The notes: generated from the letters alone by a model not told the origin. DNA of 64,000 nucleotides from Adiantum capillus-veneris (GCA_014529385.2 CM043961.1:12152478-12216477), one strand, 5' to 3'. Positions 36,087-50,985 are shown, numbered from the stretch's first letter. Numbers and translations: made by a program.

Positions 36087-37802
36087 AGACATCCTACGCG
36101 TAGGATGTCTCAATGGGGTTCTGGAGACCAAATTTGAAAATTCTGACTGCACCAGTGGGTTCAGAGGGTAGGTTTTACCCTAGTAACATATTGACTTGAG
36201 TGTTTTTCCCTATTTTTGTTGACTAAAAGCCAAAAGGCGGAGTCAGAAAACGTAAAATTTCAGCAAAGGCTTAATTGAGTGATTTTTGCATGTTTTTGCA
36301 ATTGTGAAGCATACTTGCACTTGCTGAGAGCATAAGGAAGCATCAGGGACACTTCAGTCTCAAAAAATCAGCGGTAGACATCCTATGCGTAGGATGTCTA
36401 CAGGGTGATCTGGGCATTTTTTAAAATCTGAGGTTACCAGTGTGTTTAGAAGGTAGGTTTTACCCTATTTTCACCTGGAAAGTGAAAATTTGACCAAATT
36501 TTGACATATCAAAGCCAAAAGACGACAATTGCCAGACATCCTACCCAAATTGTGTCCAAGGCCTAATTTTGAGACCAAACCATAGGATGACTCCAAAGGC
36601 ATGTTCTAAATGTTGTATTGAGTGCATGTGATAAATTTCATCTCATTTGGGTCAGTGAAAGGAAGATTAAACAAACTAGCATTTTTTGATTGAAAAAAGG
36701 CAAGAACAACTAGTTTTGGGGTCTTTTGACATCCAAACTCAAATCTAAGCATAGCATTGGGTTACTGACATCATGGGGAAGCTGTGGCTCAAGTTTGGTG
36801 CAATTCTAAGCACTTAAACATCCTACGCGTAGGATGTCTTCACCATGATTTAGCACTCCAAATCAACCTCTGAGCATACCACAGTGATCAGCACCTTAAG
36901 GAGAGTCTGTGATTCAAATTTGGGGCAATTCTGAGCAGTTAGACATCCTACGCGTAGGATGTTTAAGGCATGATTTAGAGGCCAAATTCAAACTGTGGAC
37001 ATAGCAGGGTGTTGTATAGCCTTAGGCAAGCCTCCTAGTCAATTTTGGTCCAATTTGGAGTCGATTTGACTTGGAAATTCATCAGAACAGACATCAGGCT
37101 TTTGGAACAGATTCTTGATCATTTGATCAACCTATAGGTGTCAGAATCAAAAAGTAAAAATAGCTGTGAGCTTAGCACATCAAGGGGAAGCTACAGTGCA
37201 AGTTTGAGCTGAAACAGAGCAAAAAGACATCCTACGCGTAGGATGTCTCCAGGGTCATAAAGTGGTCAAAATTCTACTTTGGCCATATAGGGAGGTTCTA
37301 AGTGTCTCAAGGATTCCAGAACTTTTTTCAAAAGTGAATTTGGACCTTGTTTGGCCTATTTACCAAGCAAAGACAAGAATTGTCAGACATCCTACTCTTG
37401 GAGTGCACTAGAAGCTCTTGCAGCCTAAATCTTGACCTATTGGCATCCAAATTCAATTTTGAGTATACCACTGGGTTGCTGAGCACTAGGAGAATCTTGG
37501 GATCAAGTTTGGACAAAATCTGAGCAGTTAGACATCCTACGCGTAGGATGTCTCCAGCTTGATTTAGGACTCCAAACCAACCTATGAGCACACCACTGTG
37601 ATCAGTACATCAAGGAGAAGCTGGGGTGAAAATTTCAAGTCATTCTGAGCAAAAATACATCCTACGCGTAGGATGTCTCAAGGCCATTTTTAGGTCCAAA
37701 GGAAATTCTGAGCATACCATTGTGTTGCTAGACTCAAGGGGAGTCTCTGGACCAAATTTTGTTAAATTCTGAGCATATAGACATCCTACGTGTAGGATGT
37801 CT
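36087..37802. repeat. Array of eight palindromes in the Gypsy 5' leader
   Basis: A self-complementary core acatcctacgcgtaggatgt, often flanked by ag..ct to make 24 bp, occurs at 36087-36110, 36376-36399 (one mismatch), 36818-36837, 36943-36962, 37225-37248, 37530-37553, 37657-37676 and 37779-37802 (one mismatch). Half copies are at about 36533-36543 and 37385-37395, and in both LTRs. Spacers of roughly 100-420 bp are themselves related: phrases such as ttctgagca before the palindrome and a gagcataccactgtg-like phrase after it recur. In RNA each core would form a loopless hairpin or pair with a second RNA. Function unknown. Confidence 0.92.
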
Positions 37803-38850
37803 CTAGGCCAGTTTTAGGGTCCAACTGTACTTTTGACCATACAGGAGTGTTCACAATCTCACAGAGATCCCAAATCTTCTTTTAAATTTGAATTTGGACT
37901 CATTTTGACGAGTCTAAACTGCATTTCACGGTTTTGGCCATACCTTTCACAAACGGTATCAGATCGGAAAAGTTTTTATATCAAAACATAGCCTGAGAGC
38001 GGCTCTACAGATCTTAGAGCAAAACTTGAACTAAATACATGCTTATGGAAACCATTTAGTTCGACTTTGAAAAAATTGTCGTTTGAGGCCTCAAAATACA
38101 TCCGCAAGTTAGGGGTGTCTAAAAGCGACGATTTGCGAGAATTGTGACGAAACGGTTGCGGTTTTGGACATAGTTTCGACTTTTCCCTAACCAAATCACT
38201 TGAACACATTGGACTAAATCTACTTCAACCAAGCAAAAGCTCTTAAGCCCAGAAATCATGTCTACCCTAGATTCAAACGCAGCTTACACAAGCTTGGAGA
38301 TCCCGACAATAGAGGAATATCCTCCCACAATGGATCTTCCAAACTTGCAATTGATAAAGACCCATCTTGTTGAGAGAGTTTGGATGACATGAGAGTGAAG
38401 GACTATATAGATACATTGACGACAATGAGGTCAATCTTTATAGGTGCTCAGCTCCATACCTAGAAGAGATAACAGATTACAAGCTCTTATATGTCTACAC
38501 ATACTGAGTCGAGTGTCAATGGAGATCCATAGTTGTCGACAAGTATGAACGAGAATACAGAGGTGTAGAAAGCACAAATCCACAAACTGTACTAGAAAGA
38601 GGTGGATATTTGGTCAATGAAGGACCACAAATGCCTTCAACAAACACGAGAATTCCTATAGGAATTTCAAGAAGAGAGCCACCAGGATTCCCTTCAAGAG
38701 CGATAACGAGAGAAGGATTGGGAGTGTCTCTGGCTCTACGCATTGATGTAAAGACAGAAATTTTCAGAGTTATGGAAGGTATTTCTGTAGCAGCATTTTC
38801 AAAGTAAACAGGTTCAACAAAATTGATTCTCATCTCCTATTTTACATACA

Positions 38851-40330
38851 ATGTCTTCCGGCACTCGCAAGGGTTCTTCTTCTTCAACAAGGTCCACAAC
38901 CATTGTGGAAAATGATCCAAAATCTCCTAAGTGTGGAGATAGCAACACAACCACCCAACCAACGACATCGGAAACCATGATTAGACTTGTAGACAATCGA
39001 CGAGTTAGACCATCCCAAGTCCAGAAGTGGGTAAACAGAAAATACTCCGGAGATAAAGATCCGAGAGATCACGTAACGGCTTTTAGAAGAGTGATTAGAG
39101 CAAAGGAAGTTTCAGATTTTGCGACACAGTTTGCGGGATTTGGATTGACTCTAGAAGATGATGCAGCTACATGGTTCGACTCGATGGAAAAATGGGATTT
39201 TAAGACCCTAGATGAGCTGTTTGAGGAGTTTATTGAAGAATTCTCGCCAAAAGGCATTGCTCACAACACGGTCTCGAAAATCCATAGATTCAAACAGAAA
39301 GAGAATGAATCAGTACGCAAAACATCATTACGGCTCAAGAGATATGTTAAGCTCTGTTCGAGAGCGGAATTACCTACGTAAGCACGACTGATGCTGATCT
39401 TTATCCATGGAATGAGAGATGAGGACCTTCAGAAGGATCTTCATATGATAAGGAGGATGGCGCTAAACGAATTGATCAAAGAAGCTCTTTATCTAGTGGA
39501 TAATTGTGAGGCTTACAAAGAAAAGGACTTAAAGAGTGAAGGAGATGACACATCCTCTCAGCACACTTTTTCACAGATAAGTGAGTCCATTGCCAAGCCA
39601 ACAGCACCTGTTGATCAAGAAAATCTTATCGACGACTTGGTCAAGATGTTGATTCCTCTTGTAAGGTCTGATTCGGGAGAGCCGAAGTGGTGTGAAATTG
39701 AGAGAAAATGGACGAACCATACGAAGGAAGAGTGCTATTATAGCATGGAAAATGCTAGGGAAAGGTATGTACAACCTGTTCCAGAAGCACCTACTCCACC
39801 TAGATACATTACGGGGAATGCGCCAAGACCAGTAGGAGTTTTAAGGCCCCCCCTTGTTTAGGCCACCAGCTTGTCTTAGGGACAACAACCTCCAATGCTG
39901 CCAGGTGCTAGAATTGCAGGTAACAATGAGAGACATGCCAATGAGGAAGCATCAATGGAAAAACCGCCAGTTCCCAGCTACAATGTGGTTATTGCAAACA
40001 AAGTGAGTATTACCCTTCGGAGCAACAAAATGTGAGAGAAACACATGGAGTGGTGAGGCCGGTACAACCTCCACCTCCTCGGTTTCAGTCAAAAGAAAGA
40101 AGGTATGAAATGGACGAAAGGACATTGCGATTCATTGCAAATAGCGGCTTATCTAGGTCAAAGCTTGCTTATAGCCAAGAGGAAATGCTAAAAGAATCTC
40201 CTCAACCAGAGACAGATTGTCACAAAAGTCGTGACAACCACTTGGTCAAACAATGTCCTCATACGGAGATCCCTCAAGTAAATGCCTATTGTCTTGAATG
40301 TGGCATCACTCACTTGATCCTCGATTGCCC
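38851..40330 (+). pseudogene. Gag of Gypsy-type element with tandem zinc knuckles
   Basis: ATG at 38851 (MSSGTRKGSSSSTRS). The retrotransposon gag domain includes VQKWVNRKYSGDKDPRDHVT, DFATQFAGFGLTLEDDAATW, FDELFEEF-like LDELFEEFIEEFSPKG and KQKENESVRKTSLRLKRYV. TAA at 39379-39381 interrupts the frame, which continues (LIFIHGMRDEDLQKDLHMIR) to a frameshift at a C run near 39850. The zinc-knuckle region is in another frame: CHKSRDNHLVKQC (40218-40256, second Cys replaced by Ser) and CLECGITHLILDC (40290-40328). The spacing is C-x2-C-x3-H-x4-C, one residue shorter than the usual knuckle. Gag would form the particle and bind RNA. Confidence 0.85.
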
Positions 40331-41971
40331 GAAAAAACCAAACCAAATCAGGAAATCACGACAAATGTATCAAAGATTGTTCAGCTACCTAGTAGCTCAG
40401 AAAATGAAAATGTTGTAACAGTTCAAGTAGTTACGAGAGCACAAGCTCAAAAGAAAGCTGATGAGAATCCAGAGACAAAGAACACGGAAAGTGACATGAG
40501 TCCAAAGACAGATGATGGACCAAAGACAGACGCACCTAGTCAAAAAACTAAGAGCAAACGAAATAGTTGGAAAGCTAGAAAGACTAGGATGAAAGCACGC
40601 AAGGAACGAGAGCAAAAATCCCCAGTTGAGAAGCTTACCGAGGCTGAGGAGAAGATAAAACAACATGAGGAAAAGGAGGCACCTTCTCTTACACAGATGG
40701 TTAAACCTTTAGAAGAACCATCCACGGATGAGAAACCGAGAAGTGCTAGTTCAGGAGGATCTGTGTTGGTAGAGAAGGTTAATGAGACATTAGATGCCCT
40801 CTTGAAAGCCTATGATGTGAGGCTCAAAAACAACCAAACCCAAGAACACACGTGGATGACATATCCCTATTCGGAACTAGAAAAGCAAAAATTTGAAATG
40901 TGCTAGAAAATTATTCAAATAGCCCAAGCCTTACTAGAACCACCATTTGCAAAACCTGAGGATGTGATCCGTGTCATGCCTACACAAGTAATCCCACCAA
41001 ACCAAGAACTAAAAGAGCCAGATTCTAGTCATGAGCACAGACCAAACCTCAAAGACCCAACATTAGAACCAAGGATAGTACTGAATACCACAGATAACTC
41101 TTTCGAGGGATTTCGCCAAGCTATACCTGAGGATTGTAAAGAGATAGATGGTCTTGACGAATTGTGGAAACAAGTCAGAGAGGACAATGAAGCCGATGAC
41201 CTAAGAAGACGAGTAGACAAGACTAGTGATGAACGAGGAGTGTTTCTACCACCAATAGAGGAGTTTGAGACTGGATCTCAATTGAATCTAGACGTGTGAT
41301 CGTATTGGGGTAACAAAGGATCTGTACAATCTATGGATAGTCAACCCCATTCGCTAAGAACACTACCGTCCTACATGGGACAGTACGAGACCAAGTCAGA
41401 TGTGGTTGCAGTCCCATCACAGAGACTGTCTCCCAACAAGGCCATCAATTCAAAGGGGCTAGTAGATATTCTATCTACCCCAGTCACCTATACAATAATG
41501 TTAGCCGAGTTGCTCAGAATAAGACCAAACATGTGGGCTAATGTGGGTAAATGTCTAGAGAAATTTGGTGTAAAAACCCCAATGACTCAAATCGAGGAAG
41601 GCATCAAAGAGCTTGAAATGCCTTAACTAAATACTAGGCCAGTGCCATTAAACAAGGTAGGTGAGTATTACGAGGGAGAAGAGGGAAACACCACCCTTCC
41701 TGTGGAATTCAATACTGTAAAAACCATGGCAATCCTTGACAGTGGAGCTGGTGTGGCCATTGCAACCAAAGAGGTTTGGAAAAAATGGGGAAAACCTGCC
41801 TTGATATCCACACGAATGACCCTGTAGCTTGCAGACGGACACAAGGAAAAGCCCCTAGGACTACTAGAAAAAGTACTTGTTACTTCTTGTGGCATTGAAT
41901 ATGAACACACTTTTGTTGTTGTTGACTTTGGCAAGAAGAACAACTATGACATCATTCTGGGAAGACCATTC
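40298..41971 (+). pseudogene. Gypsy linker region and retropepsin-like protease
   Basis: One frame runs from about 40340 to 43426 with only four nonsense codons (TAG 40904, TGA 41297, TAA 41624, TAG 41825), so it was once continuous. The first part is Lys/Glu-rich and charged (KSKRNSWKARKTRMKARKER). The protease starts near 41700: MAILDSGAGVAIATKEVWKK (DSGAG catalytic motif at 41738-41752), then EYEHTFVVVDFGKKNNYDII and LGRPFMRQ (about 41957). The order LDSGA..IILGRPF is typical for plant Gypsy protease. It would mature Gag. Confidence 0.85.
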
Positions 41972-43426
41972 ATGCGACAATCGAAAATGGTCCAAGATTG
42001 GGGTTATGACCATATATACCTGAGACATATGGAAACCATAACAAAGATAAACTTGAGGGACCATAGCTATAGGGATGTGACGAGAACACCGGTTGAGGAG
42101 TTTGATTCCGCCACAGTAGCAGGATCAGAACTTCCAGCTTGGTTAGGTAAGACTAAAGAATTGTGGATGTGTGGAGCTTCACAATGTGGTAGCTTGAAAC
42201 GTGAGGAATGTATCCTAGAGCGGGTTATAGAGGATATGGACTATATCCCAGAACCATTTCCTGAAGAAGAGTTAGAGCCTTTTGGATGGGAACACATCTT
42301 GGCTACTCTGGACGTGTGCGTCGTGGAGGATGCTCCCACAACAAAGTTTTGTGATGAAAATGGCTATGATGTCGTTCCTTATTTTGCAGTGTGTGTAATC
42401 CAGGAAAACGAAGAGATCCAGACATCAACAAGCTCTCGAAATAAGGAGCAAACAAAGAAATGTGGAGAATCAAAAGATGAAGAAGACGACGAGTTCTCTG
42501 TAGAACACTTCGAGCTTCAAGAAGATCAACGACCCGAGGATCAATGTCATCGCTACATGAATAAAGTGCATCAAAAGTGGATTCCAAAGTCCTCGGTAAA
42601 GACACAGCCACCACAAGCATCCTCATACATGGCTCCTAATAAGGATGCAAAGACTCACCTAGGAGGAATACGACCAGAGAAACGAGCTAACAATGCTCTA
42701 ATCAATGGGCTAAAAAAGTCCTCCAAGAAACTACCACCCACGAGCAAACAGACAGTAACTTTCCACTACCAGCCAAAAAATCAAGGGAAAGTACAAGAAG
42801 TCAACCTTGCTGAGGATAGTAGCGATAGTGATGAATCTTACGACATCCCCTATCATCAACTCAGGCGATTACTATCACCAACCCCTTCAGCAACAACCAT
42901 GACGGGTCAAAAGAACAGGACAACAAGTCAAAGCCAAAAAGCTCGACAAATGTGGATACCAAAAAGCCAGATCGGCCAAAAACAGATATGGATCAAGAAG
43001 ACAAAGATCTCTAATGAAAAATCACAAGATCCAACACCGAAACAAAAACAAGGAAAGCGTGCACGAATGGGTAAGAATATCACAAAGTCACAAGCTTTCA
43101 CAACTCAGGTTTGGGCTCCAAAGAAGTTGATTCAAGCACAAAAAAGTCAAGAATTCATTTGGATTCCAAAACAACCACAGTATCAACTTTCAAAGCCTGA
43201 ATCCCGTCACCAACCAAGCGTACAAGGGCCGAAGCAAAGACCACTGTCGACTCACACAACAAAAAGGTGGATCCCAAAGAAGTCTCTTCAAACACAAACG
43301 AAGCACGGGCAAGTATGGGTTCCCAAACGAGCGTCAGCAACAAAACAGTCAATAATCACAAAGAAATGGATCCCAAAGAAGAACAACAAAACTGCTGTCA
43401 ATGCATCGCCGCTTGAATTCTTATAA
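41972..43426 (+). pseudogene. Gypsy post-protease region with WIPK repeats
   Basis: A continuous open stretch of 484 codons, same frame as the protease. The first half holds an unknown block (SELPAWLGKTKELWMCGASQ, DMDYIPEPFPEEELEPFGW). The second half is Lys/Gln/Ser-rich and carries eight short repeats of Trp-(Ile/Val/Ala)-x-Lys type: KWIPKS (about 42577), MWIPKS, IWIKKT, VWAPKK, IWIPKQ, RWIPKK, VWVPKR and KWIPKK (to about 43380). No polymerase motif. The region takes the place of reverse transcriptase in the polyprotein. Function unknown; repeated aromatic-basic motifs suggest a peptide or RNA-binding linker, which is inference. Confidence 0.7.
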
Positions 43427-44936
43427 TTCTTCCTACAATTACAGTATAGTTAGAAGAGAGCAAGTCGCTTCAATCAAGCAACGATACAGGAGCTTCAAAG
43501 ACCATTACATTGCTTAGAATAGGAAGCCTCGCCAACAAATGCCAATAAGCAAATTGCTTATATCCACATCTTGCACAACATAAATCTTTTCCATGCATTG
43601 ACTATGTATGCATAATAGGGCTACACTACAAGGCCTGCATAGGCACAACTTTTAATTGCCCAAGCACAACACATACCCTTTGCGATACCCTGTCGTAAAG
43701 GATGGCTCCAAATAGGAAGGGGGGAGGCATTCTGAATGCGGACCTAACATTATGACTATTAGAGGGCAATGTTTTGTGAGATGCATTGAATTTTTGTGTT
43801 TTATTGTGATAATTTTTTGACGAAATTTAGAGTATATGCCCTCATAGTAGTGTTACAGAGGAGTATGGGGACAAAATCCATATATGAGCCCTAGGGACTT
43901 GTGTATAGTGTACATAGCATTTAGATTTCTATTTGAATGATTTTTCTTTTGTTAAATTCGTTTTAAGATTTTCTTTGTTTATTATTAAGAAAAAATTTAA
44001 AAAATCCATAATCCACATGAAGAAAAGACTGACGAGAGGCCTGAGCACTACAAAGAGAAGAAGGTACGGGGAAACGATGAAACTTCACGAAGTATGTCTC
44101 AGCAGCCACTACAATAGCCGAAGAACTTGTCACAAAGCAGTGTCAACATGCAACCGACAAGTCATACAAGTCAGAGTCGAGTAACTAAGCCACAAAATGA
44201 GTGAGGTGTTAGTCCCAAAGCTTCAAGTAATATTCTCTGTGGTCTAAGCCTCTTAGCTATTCTAGGTACTGCTCAAGCTGGAAGAGTTGAGCATATTTAC
44301 GTTGTGTCGCTCATGCTGGTATAGGTGAGCAAAAGAGTCGAAGTCTAAGTACTTACGTCTGGTGAAGTGAAGGAGAAGGTCCAAAAGACACTCACGTACT
44401 TCGCACAGTGAGATACGAGTGGAGAAACTTCTACATCGAAAACCCTTCTTGGAAAGGTGGAAGCTATTGAGACATCTTTTGATGTCACATGTGCTACATT
44501 TATTCCTCGAAACACCCATCATCTCCTTCTTTCACATTGCATGCTTTTGTTGACAAATTTCTCATATGCATATAGAGTGTCCCATAATTGGCACTTACAT
44601 CAGGCACTCTTTCCGTGTTTCACCCAAGCACTCACCTTTCATGAACATGTACTTCACGTTCAACTGCTCAACTCCAATAAGAGCGTATACCAAAGGCATT
44701 TTTTTTCCACCGGGTTTTTTTCCTTTGGTCATCCAGGTTTTAGACCCTAATCTAAAGACACCTATCACCATCCTCTTGTACATATTCCTTCTACATCAAC
44801 AATAAGGAAATGCTACTCAAATCAATTGACAAATGAATTGGAGCACCAATTTCAGATCATAGCATACTTCTCCTCAATGGCGAGTCGAAGAATGGCCTAC
44901 AATGACAAAGCTGCAGACAACACTAACAACATGATT
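43427..44936. other. Gypsy internal region without recognised domain
   Basis: About 1.5 kb after the polyprotein. A purine run aggaaggggggagg at about 43716 resembles an internal polypurine tract. Short ORFs (for example 44013-44184) have no known motif. Confidence 0.5.
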
Positions 44937-44939
44937 GCA

Positions 44940-45201
44940 CAGGAACAAAGAAGTTACCAATGAAGAAGAGCAAACACAAAAGTAATCAGAGGATCTCAAA
45001 AGATGAATGGTTACGATGATAGACGTCCGCTCTAATGGATCATAGTTCATGTTGTGGTTCGACAAAGATACAAGCAGTGCAACAGATGAAGCCAAAACAA
45101 AAGCAAAGTGTTGACCGCTGGGTCAACAACACAACTTAACTCAGGAACAAAGAAGTCCTCAATGACAAAGAGCAGACATAAGGGTATCAGAGGATCTCAA
45201 A

Positions 45202-45203
<2 letters not shown>
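44940..45203. repeat. ~63-bp direct repeat plus an LTR-start copy upstream of captured helicase
   Basis: The segment caggaacaaagaagt..atcagaggatctcaaaag occurs at 44940-45002 and 45142-45203. Between them, 45109-45145 copies the first ~37 bp of the LTR (tgttgaccgctgggtcaac). The helicase fragment starts right after the second copy. Confidence 0.8.
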
Positions 45204-46765
<1,562 letters not shown>

Positions 46766-47616
46766 AGGCAAGATTTAAGATTAGCTAAGTTAGGTTTAAG
46801 TTAGATTATATTTAGGTTTAGGAGCTAGAATTGGATTATATTTAGGTTTATGTTGAGTTTAAGATTAGATTAGATTTAGATTTAAAATTAAAACAAGATT
46901 TAAGATTAGATTAGATTTAGATTTAAGTTATATTACATTTAGATTTAAGATTGGATTAGATTTAGGTTTATATTGAGTTTAAGATTAGATTGGATCTAAA
47001 TTTATGTTAGATTCAAGATTAAATTAGATTTTAAGGCATGTCAATGAAGGCTTTGCCCAAAGAGCAAACACTAGGTACACAACAATATATGTATTTTCAT
47101 CAGAATCTGACACCTATTAACTCACCCACTAACCATGTTCAATTAGCTCAGAATCATCATATGTTCAATTAGGTTAGATTTAAGATTAGGTTTTGGATTT
47201 AGTTTTTATATTAAAGTCTACCTTCGGGATTACGGGAAAAAATTAGAGTTAGACAAATGGTGATCCTCTCTTCCTCTATATGGATGCGACCTTAAGTTGT
47301 AAAGCTTTCAACGGCATGATACTCATATTGGAGGCCAACATGTAATGTGCTAAGTAATCCCTCGAACAAGAATCTGTTGTGAAGAGATGTTAAGATGCTG
47401 TGAATTGCTACTGTTAGAGAAGAGGCAAAGGGGTTTTGTCCACTACATGCACTATCATGTAGACGTGGGTGTGTAGATTTCTCATACCCACAAATATAGG
47501 CATTGACCAATAAAGATGAGATTATAACCCGATGGTTCTTATCTCCGTGCACCTTTAGACCCAGGTGTGTGGGAATCGGACATGACTAGAAAATGTGAGG
47601 TAGTTTACAGTGTGAA

Positions 47617-47670
<54 letters not shown>

Positions 47671-50600
47671 AGACGGAGGATGCCAATAGAAGATTAAATT
47701 TATATCCAGGTTATAAGATTTTTACATTCATTATTATGAGTAGTGACAAGGATGTGGGGCCATCCAACCGAAACACCTATCTCTCAACAAGGATTTTATG
47801 TCCTTGTAATCAATGCAAGCATGCTGTGCGACGGACAAAACGCGTTTCTTTGCAGCACGTTCGCGAATTTGGCAAGTTTGATCCATCTATTATAGATCGA
47901 GTTGTTGCCAATTATAACTCGTCGGACTCTGACGCTGGCCAACAGGCAACAATCTTGCAACCCAAGAGACGTGTTTGTAGGCGCTTTGGTCAAGAAGCAT
48001 ACGTGAGCCCACAAGATATAGCCTCTGACAACTAGAGGATGATCATGCAGACCACGGTCCCAATGAGGCAATGTTTAAGCCCGAGATCGATGAAATGATT
48101 GAGACGATCATGGATTTAGAAAGGCTTATCTATGATGATATGAAAAATGAAGCCGATCCGCCATTGTATGATGGAGCACGTGTGTTTAGATTGAAGGCGC
48201 TCTTGGTTCTTCTCAACATGCAGGCAAAGTTCGGATGGAGTGACACTAGCATCACAACGCTTTTCAGGTGATCTATTACAATGTGTTTACTTCACTGATA
48301 AAAAACTCTATATGTATAACGATCTGATAGATTACTTACACAAGTGTACCACATTTTTTTCACTGTGTAGATTGCTCAAAGAGCACATACTACCAGTTGA
48401 TAATGTGATGCCAGATTCCAGAGAGGAAGCAAGAAAGATCTTGCGAAACTTGGGAATGGATTACAATTCGATTCACGTTGTTCTAACGACTGCATTCTTT
48501 TTAGAGGGGAATACATAGACATGGAGAAGTGTCCGAAATGTGATTCCGAGAGATATCGAGTTGAACGGACAAAAAATTCCACAAAAGGTTTTGCGACATT
48601 TTCCTCTGCTTCCTCGCATCAAGCATTTCTTCAAATGTAAGTCCATGGCTGCCCTAGCATCATGGCGCAAGGAGAATAGATCTTCGGATGGTGTGCTACG
48701 GATTCCTACAGATTGCGTAGCTTGGAAACATATAGACGATACATGGCCTAATTTTTCCAAGGAAGCTCGAAATTTACGCATAAGCCTGTCTATGGATGAC
48801 GTAAATCCATTTGGTCTGAGATCAACATCTTACAGTGTATGGCCCGTTGTCATCGTCAACTACAACATTCCCCGTGGTTGACTACCAAGAAGGGGCACCT
48901 GTTTCGAAGCTTGATTGTGTCGGGGCGGTATAAAGTGAATAATATGGATGTGTATCTTTGTTCACTATTGAAAGAGCTACAACAATTGTGGATTGGCATA
49001 GAAGTGGTGGATATGAGCCAACACACTCGTCGACTAAATGCTTTGATTAGACGCATTCTAATGTGGACCATACATGACTATCCCGGACTAACAGAATGCT
49101 CAGGTGATTTACACTAAACTCAAACACTATAAATCTTGGTTTTTCTCAAGCTTATCTATTGTCATGTGTATACATGCAGAGCTTCAAACAAGCGGATACA
49201 GAGCATGTGTCACATGTGGACCTAGACTTAATGCACATCGGGCGCCCTCATTGAAGAAGCAAAATCTACGAAGGTCATCAAGCGTATCTTCCAGAGAATC
49301 ATAAGTTATGCAACGGCTTTTTGGGAAGAGAGCCATCGGATGTCTGCACAAGCATGGTTAGAGCATAAGGAGATGTGTAATGACGGTTTGTCCCCAAGCT
49401 TGAAGAGACTTTCTCTATGGTACGAGTTACCATATTGAGCCAGACTTATGATTAATCACTTGCTCGATCCAATGCACATATTCAAGAATGTGGGTAATCT
49501 GTCGTAGGACCATCTGACCAGCAAGAAAGATACTTTGGGAGCCAAGATTGACCTTAGAAATGTGGATCGTATGGAGCAATATTGGTTGCAGAACAGCACC
49601 CGATGGATCAATAAAACTCCCTAAAGCGCCATAGATTTTGACAGGAGCCCAACAACGCAAAGTAAAAGAGACCATTCGATCTGTGCGGACCCCCATGGCG
49701 TAATGCACTCGCTCCGAACGTGTTTCACTAAAGAAGGGAAGCTTACCGATTTGAAATCACACGACTGGCATAAAATGTGTCAGGTATGTTTGAAGTGGAA
49801 TATATCATAGTGAAAATTGTGTAACAAATTCGTGTGTGGACTACCAACATTCATGAGCTTAAGATGGTTGCACAACCAATTGAAAAGCGCACAACAGTGC
49901 GGTGAAGAAGTGACTAAGGAGGAGTGGGAGTACTCTTGGGGTTGCGCGACCAAGGTAAGTTTGCAATGTATGACTAGCGACTTTTTAGATGTTTGAACAG
50001 CCACTCATAATCTTTGTTGGTTGTAGTATAAGTCATACACAACAGCATGATGTAAAAGTCGACATTTTAAGGTGGAATGGATCAACAAAAAGCGTTTTAC
50101 TCAAGATTGTGGAATCATGGAAAAATTTGAGCAGTCTAGTCGACAACGGTCCTCTGATGCAGATCCTGTGGTGGCGGAACTCACTTACTTCGGCACGCTA
50201 TAAGAGATTTTGAGAATCGATTAAAGAGGATTTTTTGTCGACTTGTTCGACGTGCAATGGTTCGAGATAAACATAGAGGGTCGCAACGCTACTGTGCGCA
50301 GAGGAGAGTTTGGTTTCCTTGAGGTGGATTCAACTAAAGAATGGACCGACCTAGGAGACACTTTTGTACTACCCGAGCATTGTGAACAAGTAAGTCTGTA
50401 AATAGCTATCCAGTTTTAGAAGTTATGTGCTTGGAAGCTCTCATGTAAGTTATGTGGCTCTGGCAGGTGATATTTCATCCTACAAAGTTTGCATTAAACT
50501 GGTGGTACGTCATAGAGGTAGCCCCCGCAGTACACGGACGTATGAGGGCTACCATGTGCCAATCACGACGACATCAATGGAGGAGATCGAAGAAGATGCT

Positions 50601-50810
50601 CAGTCAGAAGCCGCTGAGGTGGTGTCAGACGAGCATCAAGCTACTACTCTCTATGGGGTGCATGCAGAGGATCTACAAATTGAAACGGAGAACATCTGCC
50701 TAAACAGAGAGCTCTATATAGACATAGGGAGTTATGCTGAGCTATGCAAGGATGAGACAGAGACCTCTTAAAGCCATAAACATTGTATTTCAACAATTTT
50801 TCTCCGTTTT
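46766..50810 (+). mobile_element. CACTA-4: CACTA body without ends, probably continuing 31297
   Basis: ttagatttaagatt-rich leader, then the family-specific 47230-47700 region and GA tract (about 47620-47666), then transposase exons 1-6 (47736-50771). Similarity to CACTA-1 stops near 50806 (ctccgttttgt), so the second gene and 3' TIR are absent. The 5' end is the Gypsy LTR. Together with the 5' end at 31297 it plausibly formed one element. Confidence 0.82.
47736..50771 (+). pseudogene. CACTA-4 TNP2-type transposase gene, heavily decayed
   Basis: Exons by comparison: 47736-48267, 48371-49103, 49180-49783, a tail of exon 4 (about 49840-49954), 50027-50389 and 50467-50771. Most of exon 4 with DUF4218 is deleted between the intron remnant at 49784-49838 and CTACCAACATTCATGAG. 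Stops include TAG at 48033 and several in exons 2-5. Exon 3 retains the longer sequence before SLWYELPY (ttgtccccaagcttgaagagac) that is missing from CACTA-1 and -2, which shows their shared frameshift is derived. DUF4216 is partly readable. Confidence 0.85.
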
Positions 50811-50985
50811 GTTATCTCTTTGCAGATTATGACCCCTTCTACCTCTACAGGTTTGATATGGTCCAAACAACTAAAATCAATCTTCTTGAGATGAAGGATG
50901 CTAGATCTCTCTCTCAGCATCATGATATATAAACGAACATCTGCTGGCAAAAATGGAAGTCTTCCTTAATTAGTTCCTTCTTGAA

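Noticed and set aside
36087-37802. CRISPR-like array
   Set aside because: Repeats are palindromes at irregular spacing with related spacers, inside an LTR element of a plant genome.
45109-45145. True LTR start
   Set aside because: Only ~37 bp match the LTR and no purine tract precedes it. The LTR starts at 45805.
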